From contig JAQTTS010000013.1 of the NCBI GenBank assembly GCA_028710655.1, forward strand, positions 1-18,659: a stretch of DNA of 18,659 nucleotides. The letters are read 5' to 3'. The notes beneath the pieces are model-generated. The model had not been told where the DNA came from. It searched no databases and saw only the letters and a list, made by a program, of their open reading frames with translations. Source of the DNA: Dehalococcoidales bacterium (GTDB lineage Bacteria > Chloroflexota > Dehalococcoidia > Dehalococcoidales > UBA5760). Position numbers and translations under genes: made by a program. Each line of letters begins with the position of its first letter. Position 1 is the first letter of the stretch. Of the stretch, positions 7,099 through 14,299 are shown in pieces.

Positions 7099-7869
7099 TC
7101 ATTCAATAATGCGCCTGAAGGCCAAAACGGCGAGACTCACCAGGATTGCTACTGACGCTACAGCGATCCCTACGTCAATGACCAGATGGCTGAAGTCCCC
7201 GGTGAGCAGTAATGCTCTCAAGGCGTCGACAACATATGTCAACGGATTAACGCGGGACATTACTCTCAGCCAGCCTGGCATCAGGTCGAGCGGGTATATG
7301 GCGCTGCTGGCAAAGAAAAGCGGCATGGTGATCGCCTGGCCGATTCCCATCATGCGCTCCCGTGTCTTGAAAAGGGACGCCAGGCAGATGGACAAGCTGG
7401 AGAAGCACATACCGGCTAACACCACGATCAGCATGACCCCGAGGATATGTACAGGATTCACACTGAGATCGACATTGATCACTAGTGCCAGTATGCATAT
7501 CAGGGTCGCCTGAAAAATCGAACGCACTCCTGCTGAGAGCGCCTTGCCGATGATTATGCTTTGCCTTGGGATCGGGGTAGATAGCAGCTTATGCAGCAAT
7601 CCCCGGTCGCGTTCCCAGACAAGGTTCGCCCCTAAAAAGATTGCCATGAAAACCACGGATTGGGCCAGCACTCCGGGTGTGAGGAACTGAAGATAACTGT
7701 AGTCTGTGGTCGGCAAGACCCGGACCTTGGCCATAACGGCGCCGAAAACCACCAGCCAGAGGAGGGGTTGTATTGCCCTTATGAATATCTGGGAAGGGTC
7801 ATGGAATACTCTCCTCAGTTCGAATTCTGTTATCGCAGATACACCCGTTATTGACCTGGCCGCGTTCAT
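7099..7869 (-). CDS. ABC-2 type transporter permease (DrrB-like)
   Basis: 256 residues with about six hydrophobic segments. It begins with a soluble amphipathic N-terminus (ELRRVFHDPSQIFIRAIQPLLWLVVFG). The C-terminal half carries the typical ABC2 segment MPLFFASSAIYPLDLMPGWLR and VNPLTYVVDALRALL. It is the membrane half of an exporter of the daunorubicin-resistance/NodJ type. Its ATG overlaps the stop of the ATPase gene (ATGA), so the two are translationally coupled. The substrate is unknown; the MarR regulator at the head of the operon suggests a toxic small molecule or antibiotic-like compound. Confidence 0.92.
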   Translation of the reverse strand: MNAARSITGVSAITEFELRRVFHDPSQIFIRAIQPLLWLVVFGAVMAKVRVLPTTDYSYLQFLTPGVLAQSVVFMAIFLGANLVWERDRGLLHKLLSTPIPRQSIIIGKALSAGVRSIFQATLICILALVINVDLSVNPVHILGVMLIVVLAGMCFSSLSICLASLFKTRERMMGIGQAITMPLFFASSAIYPLDLMPGWLRVMSRVNPLTYVVDALRALLLTGDFSHLVIDVGIAVASVAILVSLAVLAFRRIIE

Positions 7870-8849
7870 TTACCCAACCTCTTGGCTGCCCTTCTAGCAG
7901 CCTTGACAGATTCCCATGTCACCTCGCTCTCCTCGATACGTCTACCGGCGTATTTAAGAAAGACGTCGTCCAGTGTCGCTTGTTTCAGCGAGACCGATTT
8001 GGTCCCGATGCCGTGCTCTCTTAATCCTTCTATGATGCGTGGTACCTCGGATTGTCCGTCATCGACGATGAGATCGAAGACGCCGTCATCGGGGTGTTTC
8101 AGTATCCGATACCCGAGATCACACAATGCGACGTCGCCGCCGATGCCGCTGGTGGTTATCGAGATCACGTCTCTTCCCACTTGCTGTTTCAACTCGTCTG
8201 GTGACCCCGTAATGGTTATCTTTCCTCCGTTCATAATCGCGATCCGGTCGCAGAGTTCATCAGCCTCAAGCATGTCATGTGTGGTGATGATGATGGTTGT
8301 ATCGAACTGTTCACGCAGACGGATAACATAGTCCCATATCATTCGCTTGGCGGCTGGGTCCAAACCGATGCAGGGCTCATCTAAAAAGAGCACGTGCGGC
8401 TGGCTGAGCAGCACCTGGCCTATTTCCAGACGGCGCATCATCCCGCCGGAGTAGGTTTTGGCCAGGTGATTCGCGCGATCGGACAGCTGCATGAACTCCA
8501 GGGCCTTACTGATCCGGTCCCCCCGGTTCGCTCTGGAAACGTAATACAGCTTGGCGTAGAAGGACAGATTTTCGCGTCCCGTTAGGTCGCCGTCCACAGA
8601 GATTTCTTGGGGTACGTATCCGCACAGCTGGCGTACATCCTGAGGATGCCGGGACACATCGATTCCCGAGATCCTCATTGTGCCTGAGGTGGCTTTGAGG
8701 AGAGTGAGCAGGCATCTTATCGTCGTGGTCTTCCCCGCACCGTTCGGGCCCAGGAGACCGAAGATCTCTCCCTTTTCGACACGAAACGAAACATCATCGA
8801 CTGCTGCGAAGTGCCCGAATTTTTTGGTTAGGTTCTCAACTTCTATCAT
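7866..8849 (-). CDS. ABC transporter ATP-binding protein (DrrA-like)
   Basis: 327 residues. Walker A is GPNGAGKTT, the Q loop lies around GYVPQE, the signature is YSGGMMRR, Walker B is HVLFLDEP, the D loop is GLDP and the H loop is TTHD. The C-terminal 90 or so residues are the extension (DUF4162-like) common in DrrA-type ATPases, ending with LKQATLDDVFLKYAGR. It powers export by the permease encoded immediately downstream. Its ATG is one base after the marR stop, with AAGGA inside the end of marR. All catalytic motifs are intact. Confidence 0.95.
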   Translation of the reverse strand: MIEVENLTKKFGHFAAVDDVSFRVEKGEIFGLLGPNGAGKTTTIRCLLTLLKATSGTMRISGIDVSRHPQDVRQLCGYVPQEISVDGDLTGRENLSFYAKLYYVSRANRGDRISKALEFMQLSDRANHLAKTYSGGMMRRLEIGQVLLSQPHVLFLDEPCIGLDPAAKRMIWDYVIRLREQFDTTIIITTHDMLEADELCDRIAIMNGGKITITGSPDELKQQVGRDVISITTSGIGGDVALCDLGYRILKHPDDGVFDLIVDDGQSEVPRIIEGLREHGIGTKSVSLKQATLDDVFLKYAGRRIEESEVTWESVKAARRAAKRLGK

Positions 8850-8850
8850 G

Positions 8851-9303
8851 CTAAGTCCTTCTGTTCGCTTCGAAAGCTTGTGCCGCTACGGACAACCCGG
8901 TTAACGCCTCAACGATTCGAGAAAGTTCCTCTGCACTGAGGTGCTCCAGAATCTCCTTCATAATTGAAGATTTTCGCTCCCTGAGGGCAGAGATAATGGC
9001 CTCTCCCTCCGGGGTTATTTGGAGTACAGAAACCCTTCGATCCTCGGGGTTATCTCGACGGGTTACCAGTCCTTGTTCTACCAGCCGATCGACGATGCCG
9101 GTTACATTGGGAGGGGTTACTCCGAGCGCCTCCGCAAGCCTGCTGGAAGTGGCGCCCGGTTGGTTGCAGATGAAGAACAGGGTCTTGACCTGGGGCATTG
9201 TCAGATTGATACCCATCCACGCATCAGAAGAATGCCGCCTGATAATCCGGTGTACCTGGCGGTCCAGTCTTATGACTTCCGATATGAGCATTTCCTTATC
9301 CAT
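8851..9303 (-). CDS. MarR family transcriptional regulator
   Basis: 150 residues from the ATG at 9303, which has GAGGT 6 nt upstream and a strong promoter; a longer frame opening at 9468 would swallow that promoter. The winged-helix core runs from MPQVKTLFFI through TSSRLAEALGVTPPNVTGIVD (recognition helix) to the wing RRDNPEDRRVSVLQITPEG, which holds the family D-x-R signature. Helices at both ends form the dimer interface. MarR proteins usually repress their own operon and release DNA on binding a small ligand. It heads the marR, ATPase, permease operon, so it probably controls export in response to the exported compound. Confidence 0.92.
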   Translation of the reverse strand: MDKEMLISEVIRLDRQVHRIIRRHSSDAWMGINLTMPQVKTLFFICNQPGATSSRLAEALGVTPPNVTGIVDRLVEQGLVTRRDNPEDRRVSVLQITPEGEAIISALRERKSSIMKEILEHLSAEELSRIVEALTGLSVAAQAFEANRRT

Positions 9304-9313
9304 GGTGAACCTC

Positions 9314-9369
9314 ACATTAAATATTAATATTACATTAAGTATATTATAATAATCCAAGTATTTTGTCAA
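9314..9369 (-). promoter_or_regulatory. Promoter and operator of the marR-ABC operon
   Basis: On the minus strand, TTGACA (9369-9364), a 17-bp spacer and TAATAT (9346-9341). Between the -10 and the ATG lies the perfect 12-bp palindrome AATATTAATATT (9320-9331). It is flanked by two direct ACATTAA copies (+ strand 9314-9320 and 9332-9338, 18 bp apart). The placement fits autorepression by MarR. Confidence 0.6.
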
Positions 9370-9521
9370 CCCTGCTCCGGGCCATAGATTGATACACAAT
9401 TGAACATAAAAAGGTGGGTAATCAACTTTTTGATGGAATATTGGGTCACAAAACGATGTAACGTTCAACGTTACCCCCGCTTTCCTAGGGTTGCATCTTA
9501 GGCCTAAGCAAACGAAGCTAA

Positions 9522-9731
9522 AACAGTGCTTTCGTTGTTCCTTCGCAGTCTGACCTTGTTGAGCCAGTTGGTCATGCCTTGCCCAGGCTTTTGGAGCGCT
9601 GGGGTGGGCTTGGGCTTAAGGAGGTTCAGAAGCTGTTACCACTTTTGATAAGGGATAGCCGGTTGACAGATTCGAGAATGACATTTGAGTTGTTGGTTAT
9701 GCTTTACGTTCTCATCTTACGACGCCCTTGA
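9522..9731 (+). pseudogene. Unidentified 69-codon open frame, probably gene debris
   Basis: The frame is open from a TAA at 9519 to a TGA at 9729 and reads protein-like: GHALPRLLERWGGLGLKEVQ, then LLPLLIRDSRLTDSRMTFEL and a hydrophobic end. It has no convincing start codon or ribosome-binding site at its head. It overlaps an oppositely oriented gene fragment at its 3' end. I do not recognise the family. It could be a broken mobile-element or regulatory gene, or chance. Confidence 0.3.
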
Positions 9732-9804
9732 ATCGCCAAAGACTTCGGGTTTCTATCAAGACTTCAGCTATGGCGTCGTTTATCGTGTGTTCAGTTGTTG
9801 CCAT
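9712..9804 (-). pseudogene. Truncated gene start (30 codons, promoter intact)
   Basis: The ATG at 9804 opens MATTEHTINDAIAEVLIETR and continues SLWRFKGVVR before a TGA. AGGA lies about 12 nt upstream. A promoter-like TTGCTG-17 bp-TACAAT lies at 9857-9885. The peptide looks like the N-terminus of a larger conserved protein that I cannot name securely (from memory, one seen in restriction or DNA-processing loci). The reading frame then collapses into stops. The likely cause is a deletion that removed the body of the gene. Confidence 0.4.
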
Positions 9805-9856
9805 GTTTAATATTCCTGCAGATTACTGTCGAGTACACATCAGACTAGTCTGCCTT

Positions 9857-9885
9857 ATTGTATACTCTGGTTGGACTGACAGCAA
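9857..9885 (-). promoter_or_regulatory. Putative promoter of the truncated gene
   Basis: On the minus strand, TTGCTG (9885-9880), a 17-bp spacer and TACAAT (9862-9857). The -10 is good and the -35 matches at 3/6. The rest of the region to 10081 shows no gene; it contains a small ACGGTT/AACCGT hairpin near 9919-9934. Confidence 0.35.
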
Positions 9886-10081
9886 GGCTTTCTTTTAATT
9901 AAACGACGCCACAGCGTTACGGTTTAGTAACCGTATGGTATATACTGAACTTTCCTGACTATTGTTTAAACGACCTACTGGGGGTTACTATGGGACACCA
10001 TCAGACATCTGATCACATGCTTCCTCAGTTATTTGTATGAAGATTCATGTGTTTAATTTGGCGGGGCTTGTTATCAGTGTA

Positions 10082-10837
10082 CTATAAGATGCCGGTTATG
10101 GTGGTATTGACATAATCATGTATGTGGCTGGCTATCCTGTCGTACGCCATGAAGCCCTCTTTGGAGGGGAGTATTAGAGGCCTTATCTCATCTCCGTATC
10201 CTCGAGTAGCACAACCCATCACCAGCACCCCTTCTTTGACCGGTTCGTAGGTTTTGATGGCGTTTTCCGGCTTGGTGTCGGCCCCCTCGACACGGATTAG
10301 CTGCGCCATCATTTTGAAGTCGGTGTCGGACAGAGCCAGTTTCGGCCAGATGGCTATTTCGGCTTCACCTCCCGCCCGGAGCGTATTGGTCAGGTCGGTC
10401 AGGAGCGGTTCCTTCAGTGAAGGGTCGTGGTTCAGGATGTCAGCAATCTTGCCGCCGCTCCACTTGAAGTCGACGATAGTTCCCTTCTTATTCTTTACCT
10501 GTACCTTGGCGTTCAAGTTCTTCCAGTTTTTCTTGTCCTTGCCCACATAGCAGTCCACGGCATAGAGGAAAAAAGCCGACCAGTTATTCTCCGTACTCAT
10601 GGTATCCTGCCGGGGCCGTGATGTTCCTATGTGCTGCATCACTGCGTAGATGATTTTATCGATGTTCATGCCTGTTAATCGAATGCACTTCTGCCGGCAG
10701 TTTTCCGGCGGGTTTTTCGTATCCTGAACAAAGTCGACGGCGTCGGCCATTGCAGAAATTCCCAGAGAATCGAGGTATTTACCCAGCGTTTTCAGGTGCT
10801 CCGCCTGGATCGGTCTCAGATCGATCATCTTTGCCAT
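10082..10837 (-). CDS. Hypothetical cytoplasmic protein
   Basis: 251 residues from the ATG at 10837 (MAKMIDLRPIQ). The frame is open to another ATG at 10879, but an AGGAGGT lies between the two starts, 12 nt before the inner one, so I prefer the inner. No signal peptide or membrane helix is visible. The N-terminal 50 residues look helical. Two Cys occur in ENCRQKC and one each in DCYVG and MGCATRGYGDE. The middle is rich in Lys/Asn (GKDKKNWKNLNAKVQVKNKK) and may contact nucleic acid or an acidic partner. I recognise no family. It lies between gene debris and tRNA-His and seems to be a single gene. Confidence 0.7.
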   Translation of the reverse strand: MAKMIDLRPIQAEHLKTLGKYLDSLGISAMADAVDFVQDTKNPPENCRQKCIRLTGMNIDKIIYAVMQHIGTSRPRQDTMSTENNWSAFFLYAVDCYVGKDKKNWKNLNAKVQVKNKKGTIVDFKWSGGKIADILNHDPSLKEPLLTDLTNTLRAGGEAEIAIWPKLALSDTDFKMMAQLIRVEGADTKPENAIKTYEPVKEGVLVMGCATRGYGDEIRPLILPSKEGFMAYDRIASHIHDYVNTTITGIL

Positions 10838-10867
10838 GCCTTTCCATTCACCTCCTGCTTGCCGCTC

Positions 10868-10909
10868 AGTCGGCAGCAAAAAGAGTGCCGGCTGCTGTCG
10901 AGTCGGCAG
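10868..10909. repeat. Short direct repeat AGTCGGCAG
   Basis: Two copies, at 10868-10876 and 10901-10909, 33 bp apart, flank a GCCGGC palindrome between tRNA-His and the hypothetical gene. Significance is unknown; they could be part of the promoter region of the hypothetical gene. Confidence 0.3.
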
Positions 10910-10955
10910 TTGCGAAAGCCGGGCCCTATCCGCTGGGATATAGTCGCAGGGCTGC

Positions 10956-11032
10956 TGGGGTGAGTGGAGGGATTCGAACCCTCGACCTTCAGGGCCACAA
11001 CCTGACGCCCTAACCGCTAGGCTACACTCACC
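10956..11032 (-). tRNA. tRNA-His (anticodon GTG), CCA encoded
   Basis: The minus strand folds as a cloverleaf. The acceptor GTGAGTG pairs with CACTCAC, with an extra 5' G opposite C73, the hallmark of tRNA-His. The anticodon loop is TTGTGGC with GTG, and the T arm is GAGGGTTCGAATCCCTC. A genomic CCA follows (10958-10956). A TATAAT lies at 11052-11047, 15 nt upstream. Confidence 0.95.
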
Positions 11033-11046
11033 ATAAGAGTACAGAT

Positions 11047-11052
11047 ATTATA
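11047..11052 (-). promoter_or_regulatory. -10 element of tRNA-His
   Basis: A perfect TATAAT on the minus strand, 15 nt before the tRNA. A weak -35 (TTGCGG, 11076-11071) with an 18-bp spacer overlaps the terminator-like hairpin of the upstream gene. Confidence 0.45.
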
Positions 11053-11055
11053 GCT

Positions 11056-11110
11056 AAAAACCCCGCCTCCCCGCAATCTGGTGCGGGGTGATGCCGGCTG
11101 CTCCCGGCAT
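11056..11110 (-). terminator. Terminator region downstream of the Smr gene
   Basis: Two hairpins follow the Smr gene stop on the minus strand: ATGCCGG/CCGGCAT (11110-11104 with 11097-11091) and CCCCGC/GCGGGG (11088-11083 with 11074-11069). A second GCGGGG (11066-11061) runs directly into TTTTT (11060-11056), so a competing stem ending at the T run is possible. This fits rho-independent termination of the leftward operon before tRNA-His. Confidence 0.55.
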
Positions 11111-11121
11111 GACAGCGCATT

Positions 11122-11391
11122 TCAGACAAGCTCAACTATGGTAACCCCGGCGCCTCCCTCTCCGTACCCGCCGGGCCGGTACGATTTGACCAGGGGATGA
11201 TGGTCCAGCTGTCTCCTCACTTCCTGGCGTATCGTTCCGCTGCCCTTGCCGTGGATTACCCTTACCCGGTACAGGCCGGCCAGCATAGCGTCGTTCAGGT
11301 ATTGGTCCAGCTTGATCAGCGCCTCGTCTACGGTAAGGTGGCGGAGGCGGACCTCGTCGGTTACCGGTTCTATCGGTTTATTACTGTTCAT
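11122..11391 (-). CDS. Stand-alone Smr domain protein
   Basis: 89 residues, essentially one Smr domain: EVRLRHLTVDEALIKLDQYL, then VRVIHGKGSGTIRQEVRR (His47-Gly-Lys-Gly) and KSYRPGGYGEGGAGVTIVEL. This matches the C-terminal domain of MutS2, where it cleaves or binds branched DNA or, in ribosome-rescue versions, acts on mRNA. No MutS2 ATPase part lies upstream in this window, so it is a free-standing copy. LRHLT replaces the usual LRGLT. No strong ribosome-binding site precedes the ATG at 11391, so the start is uncertain. It is the last gene of the leftward series and is followed by terminator hairpins. Confidence 0.85.
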   Translation of the reverse strand: MNSNKPIEPVTDEVRLRHLTVDEALIKLDQYLNDAMLAGLYRVRVIHGKGSGTIRQEVRRQLDHHPLVKSYRPGGYGEGGAGVTIVELV

Positions 11392-11499
11392 CAGCTGATA
11401 GTTAATATCCCCCGGGCTAATTCTAGCACTGCGGGTTGCCGCAGATAAAGGGTGTCTTTCCCGGCGGAGGCCGCGTTGTAGTGTCTTGGAGGCTAGAGG

Positions 11500-12717
11500 C
11501 TACTTCAGGCTGTCGGTCAGGTCCTGGCGGCCGGTTATTTCGGCCGCTTTGTCCAGGAATTCCTTTATCGAGCTGCTTTCCTCTCTCAGCTTTTGCAGTT
11601 CGGCCCCTATCGGGCTGATTGAGGTCGGGCTGTCGGCATAGGCTCCGTAAAAAGCGAAGTAGGCCTGGTTCAGCTTCCTGATGTGATAGCCCATGGCGGC
11701 AAGATACTGCCGTTTCTCTGCCATAAACTCTTCCGCCGGCTCTATTTCTCCCCGGCTCAGGTACTCGTCGACGGTCCTCCGTATCTCCCTCATCTCCCGG
11801 TTAAAGTCGAACTCCGGGTCGTCGGGCGGGACTTGACCGCCGTTTTCGCCGACCCGGGCGTAGTATTTTTGGTACACGATAGCCCCGATTTCCTTGCTCG
11901 TCATACTGGCTACCGTCTCGTTGATGGTGGCGATTTCGTAGTTCGGGGCAAGCCCGGTCAGGTTCAGGGTATATAGAATCCCCAGCGGCTTGAAGAACAG
12001 GTATTGGTGCAGCCATTCCTCGGTCGCGGCGTCGATGGTGAAAATCAGGCTCGCCTCATTGGTGACAAAGCTGGGGTAGGTCGAACCCAGGCCGCCGAGC
12101 TCCACTACCAGTGAGGAGACCCCTAATTCATCGGCCGCTTCTTCGATAGCCTCCATCTCCGCTAAGGTGAGGTCCTGACTGAGCAGAACCTCTCTGATGG
12201 TCGCGATCCTGTCCCGTGGTGAAATCACTAGCATGTGCGGCGGCCTCTCCAGGCTGAAATTGAGCGGGGGAAAGTTGATTCCCAGGCTGGTCAGGGGGTT
12301 GAAGATCCCTTCTTCGGCCAGGACTTCCTTGATCTGCTTTTCGATGATCCTTTCCACGGTATTCTCCAGGCCCAGCTTGCTCTTCTTGAGCAGGACTAGT
12401 TCACTCTGCAGCAGGGCCAGGTCGCCCTGCCTGGTACCGCTTTCTACAGCCCGAATTTCCCTCTCCTGCCTGTTAATCAGACTGACCGTGTCGAAATACT
12501 GGAAGACCTTATCGGTTTCTTCGGGGTTGTCGAACCAGCTTTTGGCCCACTGGCCCATTTCCCCGGGTGCCGTCCGGCACTCCCAGGCCAGGATGCTGAA
12601 GCCGTATGGCCTGACGATTGAATCCAGGCGGTCGTCGAAATTTTGGCTGTTACCGCAGCCGGTGATGCACCACCCGGCCAGCAATAGGCCTACGATGAGG
12701 ACCAGTTTTGCTTTCAC
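11500..12717 (-). CDS. Putative lipoprotein of unknown function
   Basis: 405 residues from a GTG at 12717, with AGGGAG about 13 nt upstream, a long spacing. The N-terminus MKAKLVLIVGLLLAGW then CITGC is a lipoprotein signal peptide with lipobox ITG-Cys21. The mature part is rich in Glu/Leu helices: residues 80-135 look like a coiled coil (REIRAVESGTRQGDLALLQS and onward) and 330-400 are also helical. Between them are mixed segments such as SSLVVELGGLGSTYPSFVTN and LYTLNLTGLAPNYEIATINE. I know no family for it. It should sit on the outer face of the cell membrane. It lies 102 bp downstream of the thymidylate synthase gene, same strand. Confidence 0.72.
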   Translation of the reverse strand: MKAKLVLIVGLLLAGWCITGCGNSQNFDDRLDSIVRPYGFSILAWECRTAPGEMGQWAKSWFDNPEETDKVFQYFDTVSLINRQEREIRAVESGTRQGDLALLQSELVLLKKSKLGLENTVERIIEKQIKEVLAEEGIFNPLTSLGINFPPLNFSLERPPHMLVISPRDRIATIREVLLSQDLTLAEMEAIEEAADELGVSSLVVELGGLGSTYPSFVTNEASLIFTIDAATEEWLHQYLFFKPLGILYTLNLTGLAPNYEIATINETVASMTSKEIGAIVYQKYYARVGENGGQVPPDDPEFDFNREMREIRRTVDEYLSRGEIEPAEEFMAEKRQYLAAMGYHIRKLNQAYFAFYGAYADSPTSISPIGAELQKLREESSSIKEFLDKAAEITGRQDLTDSLK

Positions 12718-12819
12718 TTTGTTCTTTGTGCTCCCTGTTGTGGAGATTGAGGATGGGATCGGAGCGGGTTCAAGTACATCAGTCCGGCGAAGGGTAAGGA
12801 ATGCGGGTATCCTTGCTAT

Positions 12820-13467
12820 CTATTCCAGTCTCGCCGCCGTTCTGGCCAGTTCCCAGGAATACTCGTAAAGGTGCATTCCCTTGCTGATGGCGATAATCTC
12901 ACCGTCTTCGACGCCTATTTCTCCGGCCATATACTCCTTGAGAAGCTGCATTGCGGCCAGGTTGGAGGGAAAGCCGGCCCACAGGTCCCAGGAGCGGAAG
13001 TAGACGATAAAATTGAGTCTGTTGTTTAAGATTCTGGTATCTATCGATCTCAGACAGGGCGGGTCGGGCAGAAAAATGGACTGGGCATCGCCGACCGTCA
13101 TAAAGGCCTGATTGGTATTATAGCCGTCTTCCTTGTACATCCTGATTACTTCTTCGATCTGCTTCTCCAGGTACTGGCCGTAGGTATACTGTTCTCCCTC
13201 GGCTCTATGGGCGGTCATCAGGTAGGGGAGATAGCTCTCGATATAGTCCATCGTGGTCGGCGGGGGTACTCCCTGGGGGACGTCGGGGGTCAGCGGTTTT
13301 ATGCCGGGGCACTTGATCTGTACTATCACGAATTCGAGCTCTTTCCGACGTTCGTTGGTGTAGCTGCCCCGCTCAATCTTGTATTCCCGGCCGTTGGCCA
13401 GGACCTCGCGTAAGCAGAGGAACCATGCCTCGGAAAGGTCTCTGGCTTCGATTGATGAGATTCTCAT
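12820..13467 (-). CDS. thyA: Thymidylate synthase, short archaeal-like ThyA type
   Basis: 215 residues against about 264 for E. coli ThyA. The second half keeps the whole active site at E. coli spacing: Cys138 in DPPCLRS, Arg158-Ser159-x-Asp161 in YFRSWD, Asn169 in GFPSNL, and His199 with Tyr201 in GMHLYEY. Offsets from the Cys are 20, 23, 31, 61 and 63, as in Cys146, Arg166, Asp169, Asn177, His207 and Tyr209. Asn169 points to dUMP rather than dCMP as substrate. The reaction would be methylation of dUMP to dTMP with methylene-tetrahydrofolate. The residue after the Cys is Leu, where ThyA has His. The N-terminal half is short and unlike bacterial ThyA. AAGGG lies 7 nt before the ATG. Confidence 0.85.
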   Translation of the reverse strand: MRISSIEARDLSEAWFLCLREVLANGREYKIERGSYTNERRKELEFVIVQIKCPGIKPLTPDVPQGVPPPTTMDYIESYLPYLMTAHRAEGEQYTYGQYLEKQIEEVIRMYKEDGYNTNQAFMTVGDAQSIFLPDPPCLRSIDTRILNNRLNFIVYFRSWDLWAGFPSNLAAMQLLKEYMAGEIGVEDGEIIAISKGMHLYEYSWELARTAARLE

Positions 13468-13581
13468 TGATTAACCCTTTCAGCTTGCGGGTGATAACAT
13501 TATAGCTGAAATCGGTGGTATGCTCAATGAGCAGTAGTTCCGAAAAGGCGACGGAGCAGTATTGCCCGGCTTGTGTCGGGG

Positions 13582-14283
13582 CTACCTCTTTTTGAAGAGG
13601 TTCAGGAACCTGTCCTCGTAGTCCCCGAACAGGCCCCAGTGGTCGAGCTCGTCTTTCAGCTCGCGCGGTTCGCATTCACCGGCGCGGGTCATTCTGAAGA
13701 GCTCTTCAATCTTGACCCTGGCGTCGACCGGAATGCCGCCGGAATCGATATTGAGGAGCCCCCTGGCCCCCATCTGCCGGATGTTGTTCTGTACCGAGCT
13801 TCCGGTTATCTCATAGATGAACCGCATCAGTGAGACATCCCACAGTTCGTCCTCACCCTTGATGATGGAGGTTAGCGGTTCACCACGCTTATCGATCTCG
13901 GCATTCAGCCGGTCCACTACCGCAGACAGACCGTCGGATACGATATTGAGCTCTTTGGGCTCGTTGCGGTAGCTGTAGAACAGGCCGGCGACATTGGGGC
14001 CGTGTTTGCTGGTCAGCATCTCGAAGTATCTTCTTGCCTCGGAGCTGAACCCTTCCAGGCGGGAGAGATAGTAGGGGGTGACCACCTTCGGTCTCTGGGC
14101 AATGACCCTGCCTTCTCTGATCACGGTCTCGCTGGCGTTATCCAACAGGTCCTTGTAGACCGGTTCGGTAATCAGGTAGTAGTAGATATTGGTCGTACCG
14201 AAAGTAGCTAGGCTCTGCTTCGGCGGCCTCAATATCTCGGTATTTTCGACTGCTTCTCTAATTCTCTCGTCGTTCAGGTCCAT
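13582..14283 (-). CDS. Conserved protein of unknown function
   Basis: 233 residues, soluble, with no signal peptide. Distinctive stretches are LRPPKQSLATFGTTNIYYYL, RPKVVTPYYLSRLEGFSSEA, FYSYRNEPKELNIVSDGLSA, DELWDVSLMRFIYEITGSSV and LKDELDHWGLFGDYEDRFLN. The many fixed aromatic and charged positions suggest a real, constrained fold, and I recall similar proteins in Chloroflexota and other bacteria without a known role. The start follows the 14300-14890 gene by 16 bp on the same strand, so the two are probably one transcript. The Shine-Dalgarno sequence is weak (AAAGG, 12 nt away), consistent with coupling to the upstream gene. Confidence 0.75.
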   Translation of the reverse strand: MDLNDERIREAVENTEILRPPKQSLATFGTTNIYYYLITEPVYKDLLDNASETVIREGRVIAQRPKVVTPYYLSRLEGFSSEARRYFEMLTSKHGPNVAGLFYSYRNEPKELNIVSDGLSAVVDRLNAEIDKRGEPLTSIIKGEDELWDVSLMRFIYEITGSSVQNNIRQMGARGLLNIDSGGIPVDARVKIEELFRMTRAGECEPRELKDELDHWGLFGDYEDRFLNLFKKR

Positions 14284-14299
14284 GTTTAATACTTGCCTT

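Noticed and set aside
9304..9468. N-terminal extension of the MarR gene to 9468
   Set aside because: It would run through a consensus promoter and operator; the ATG at 9303 has its own ribosome-binding site and fits the family length.
12197..12868. 223-residue frame on the plus strand over the lipoprotein gene
   Set aside because: Low-complexity Ser/Arg/Leu content typical of an antisense shadow; the minus-strand gene has a signal peptide and lipobox.
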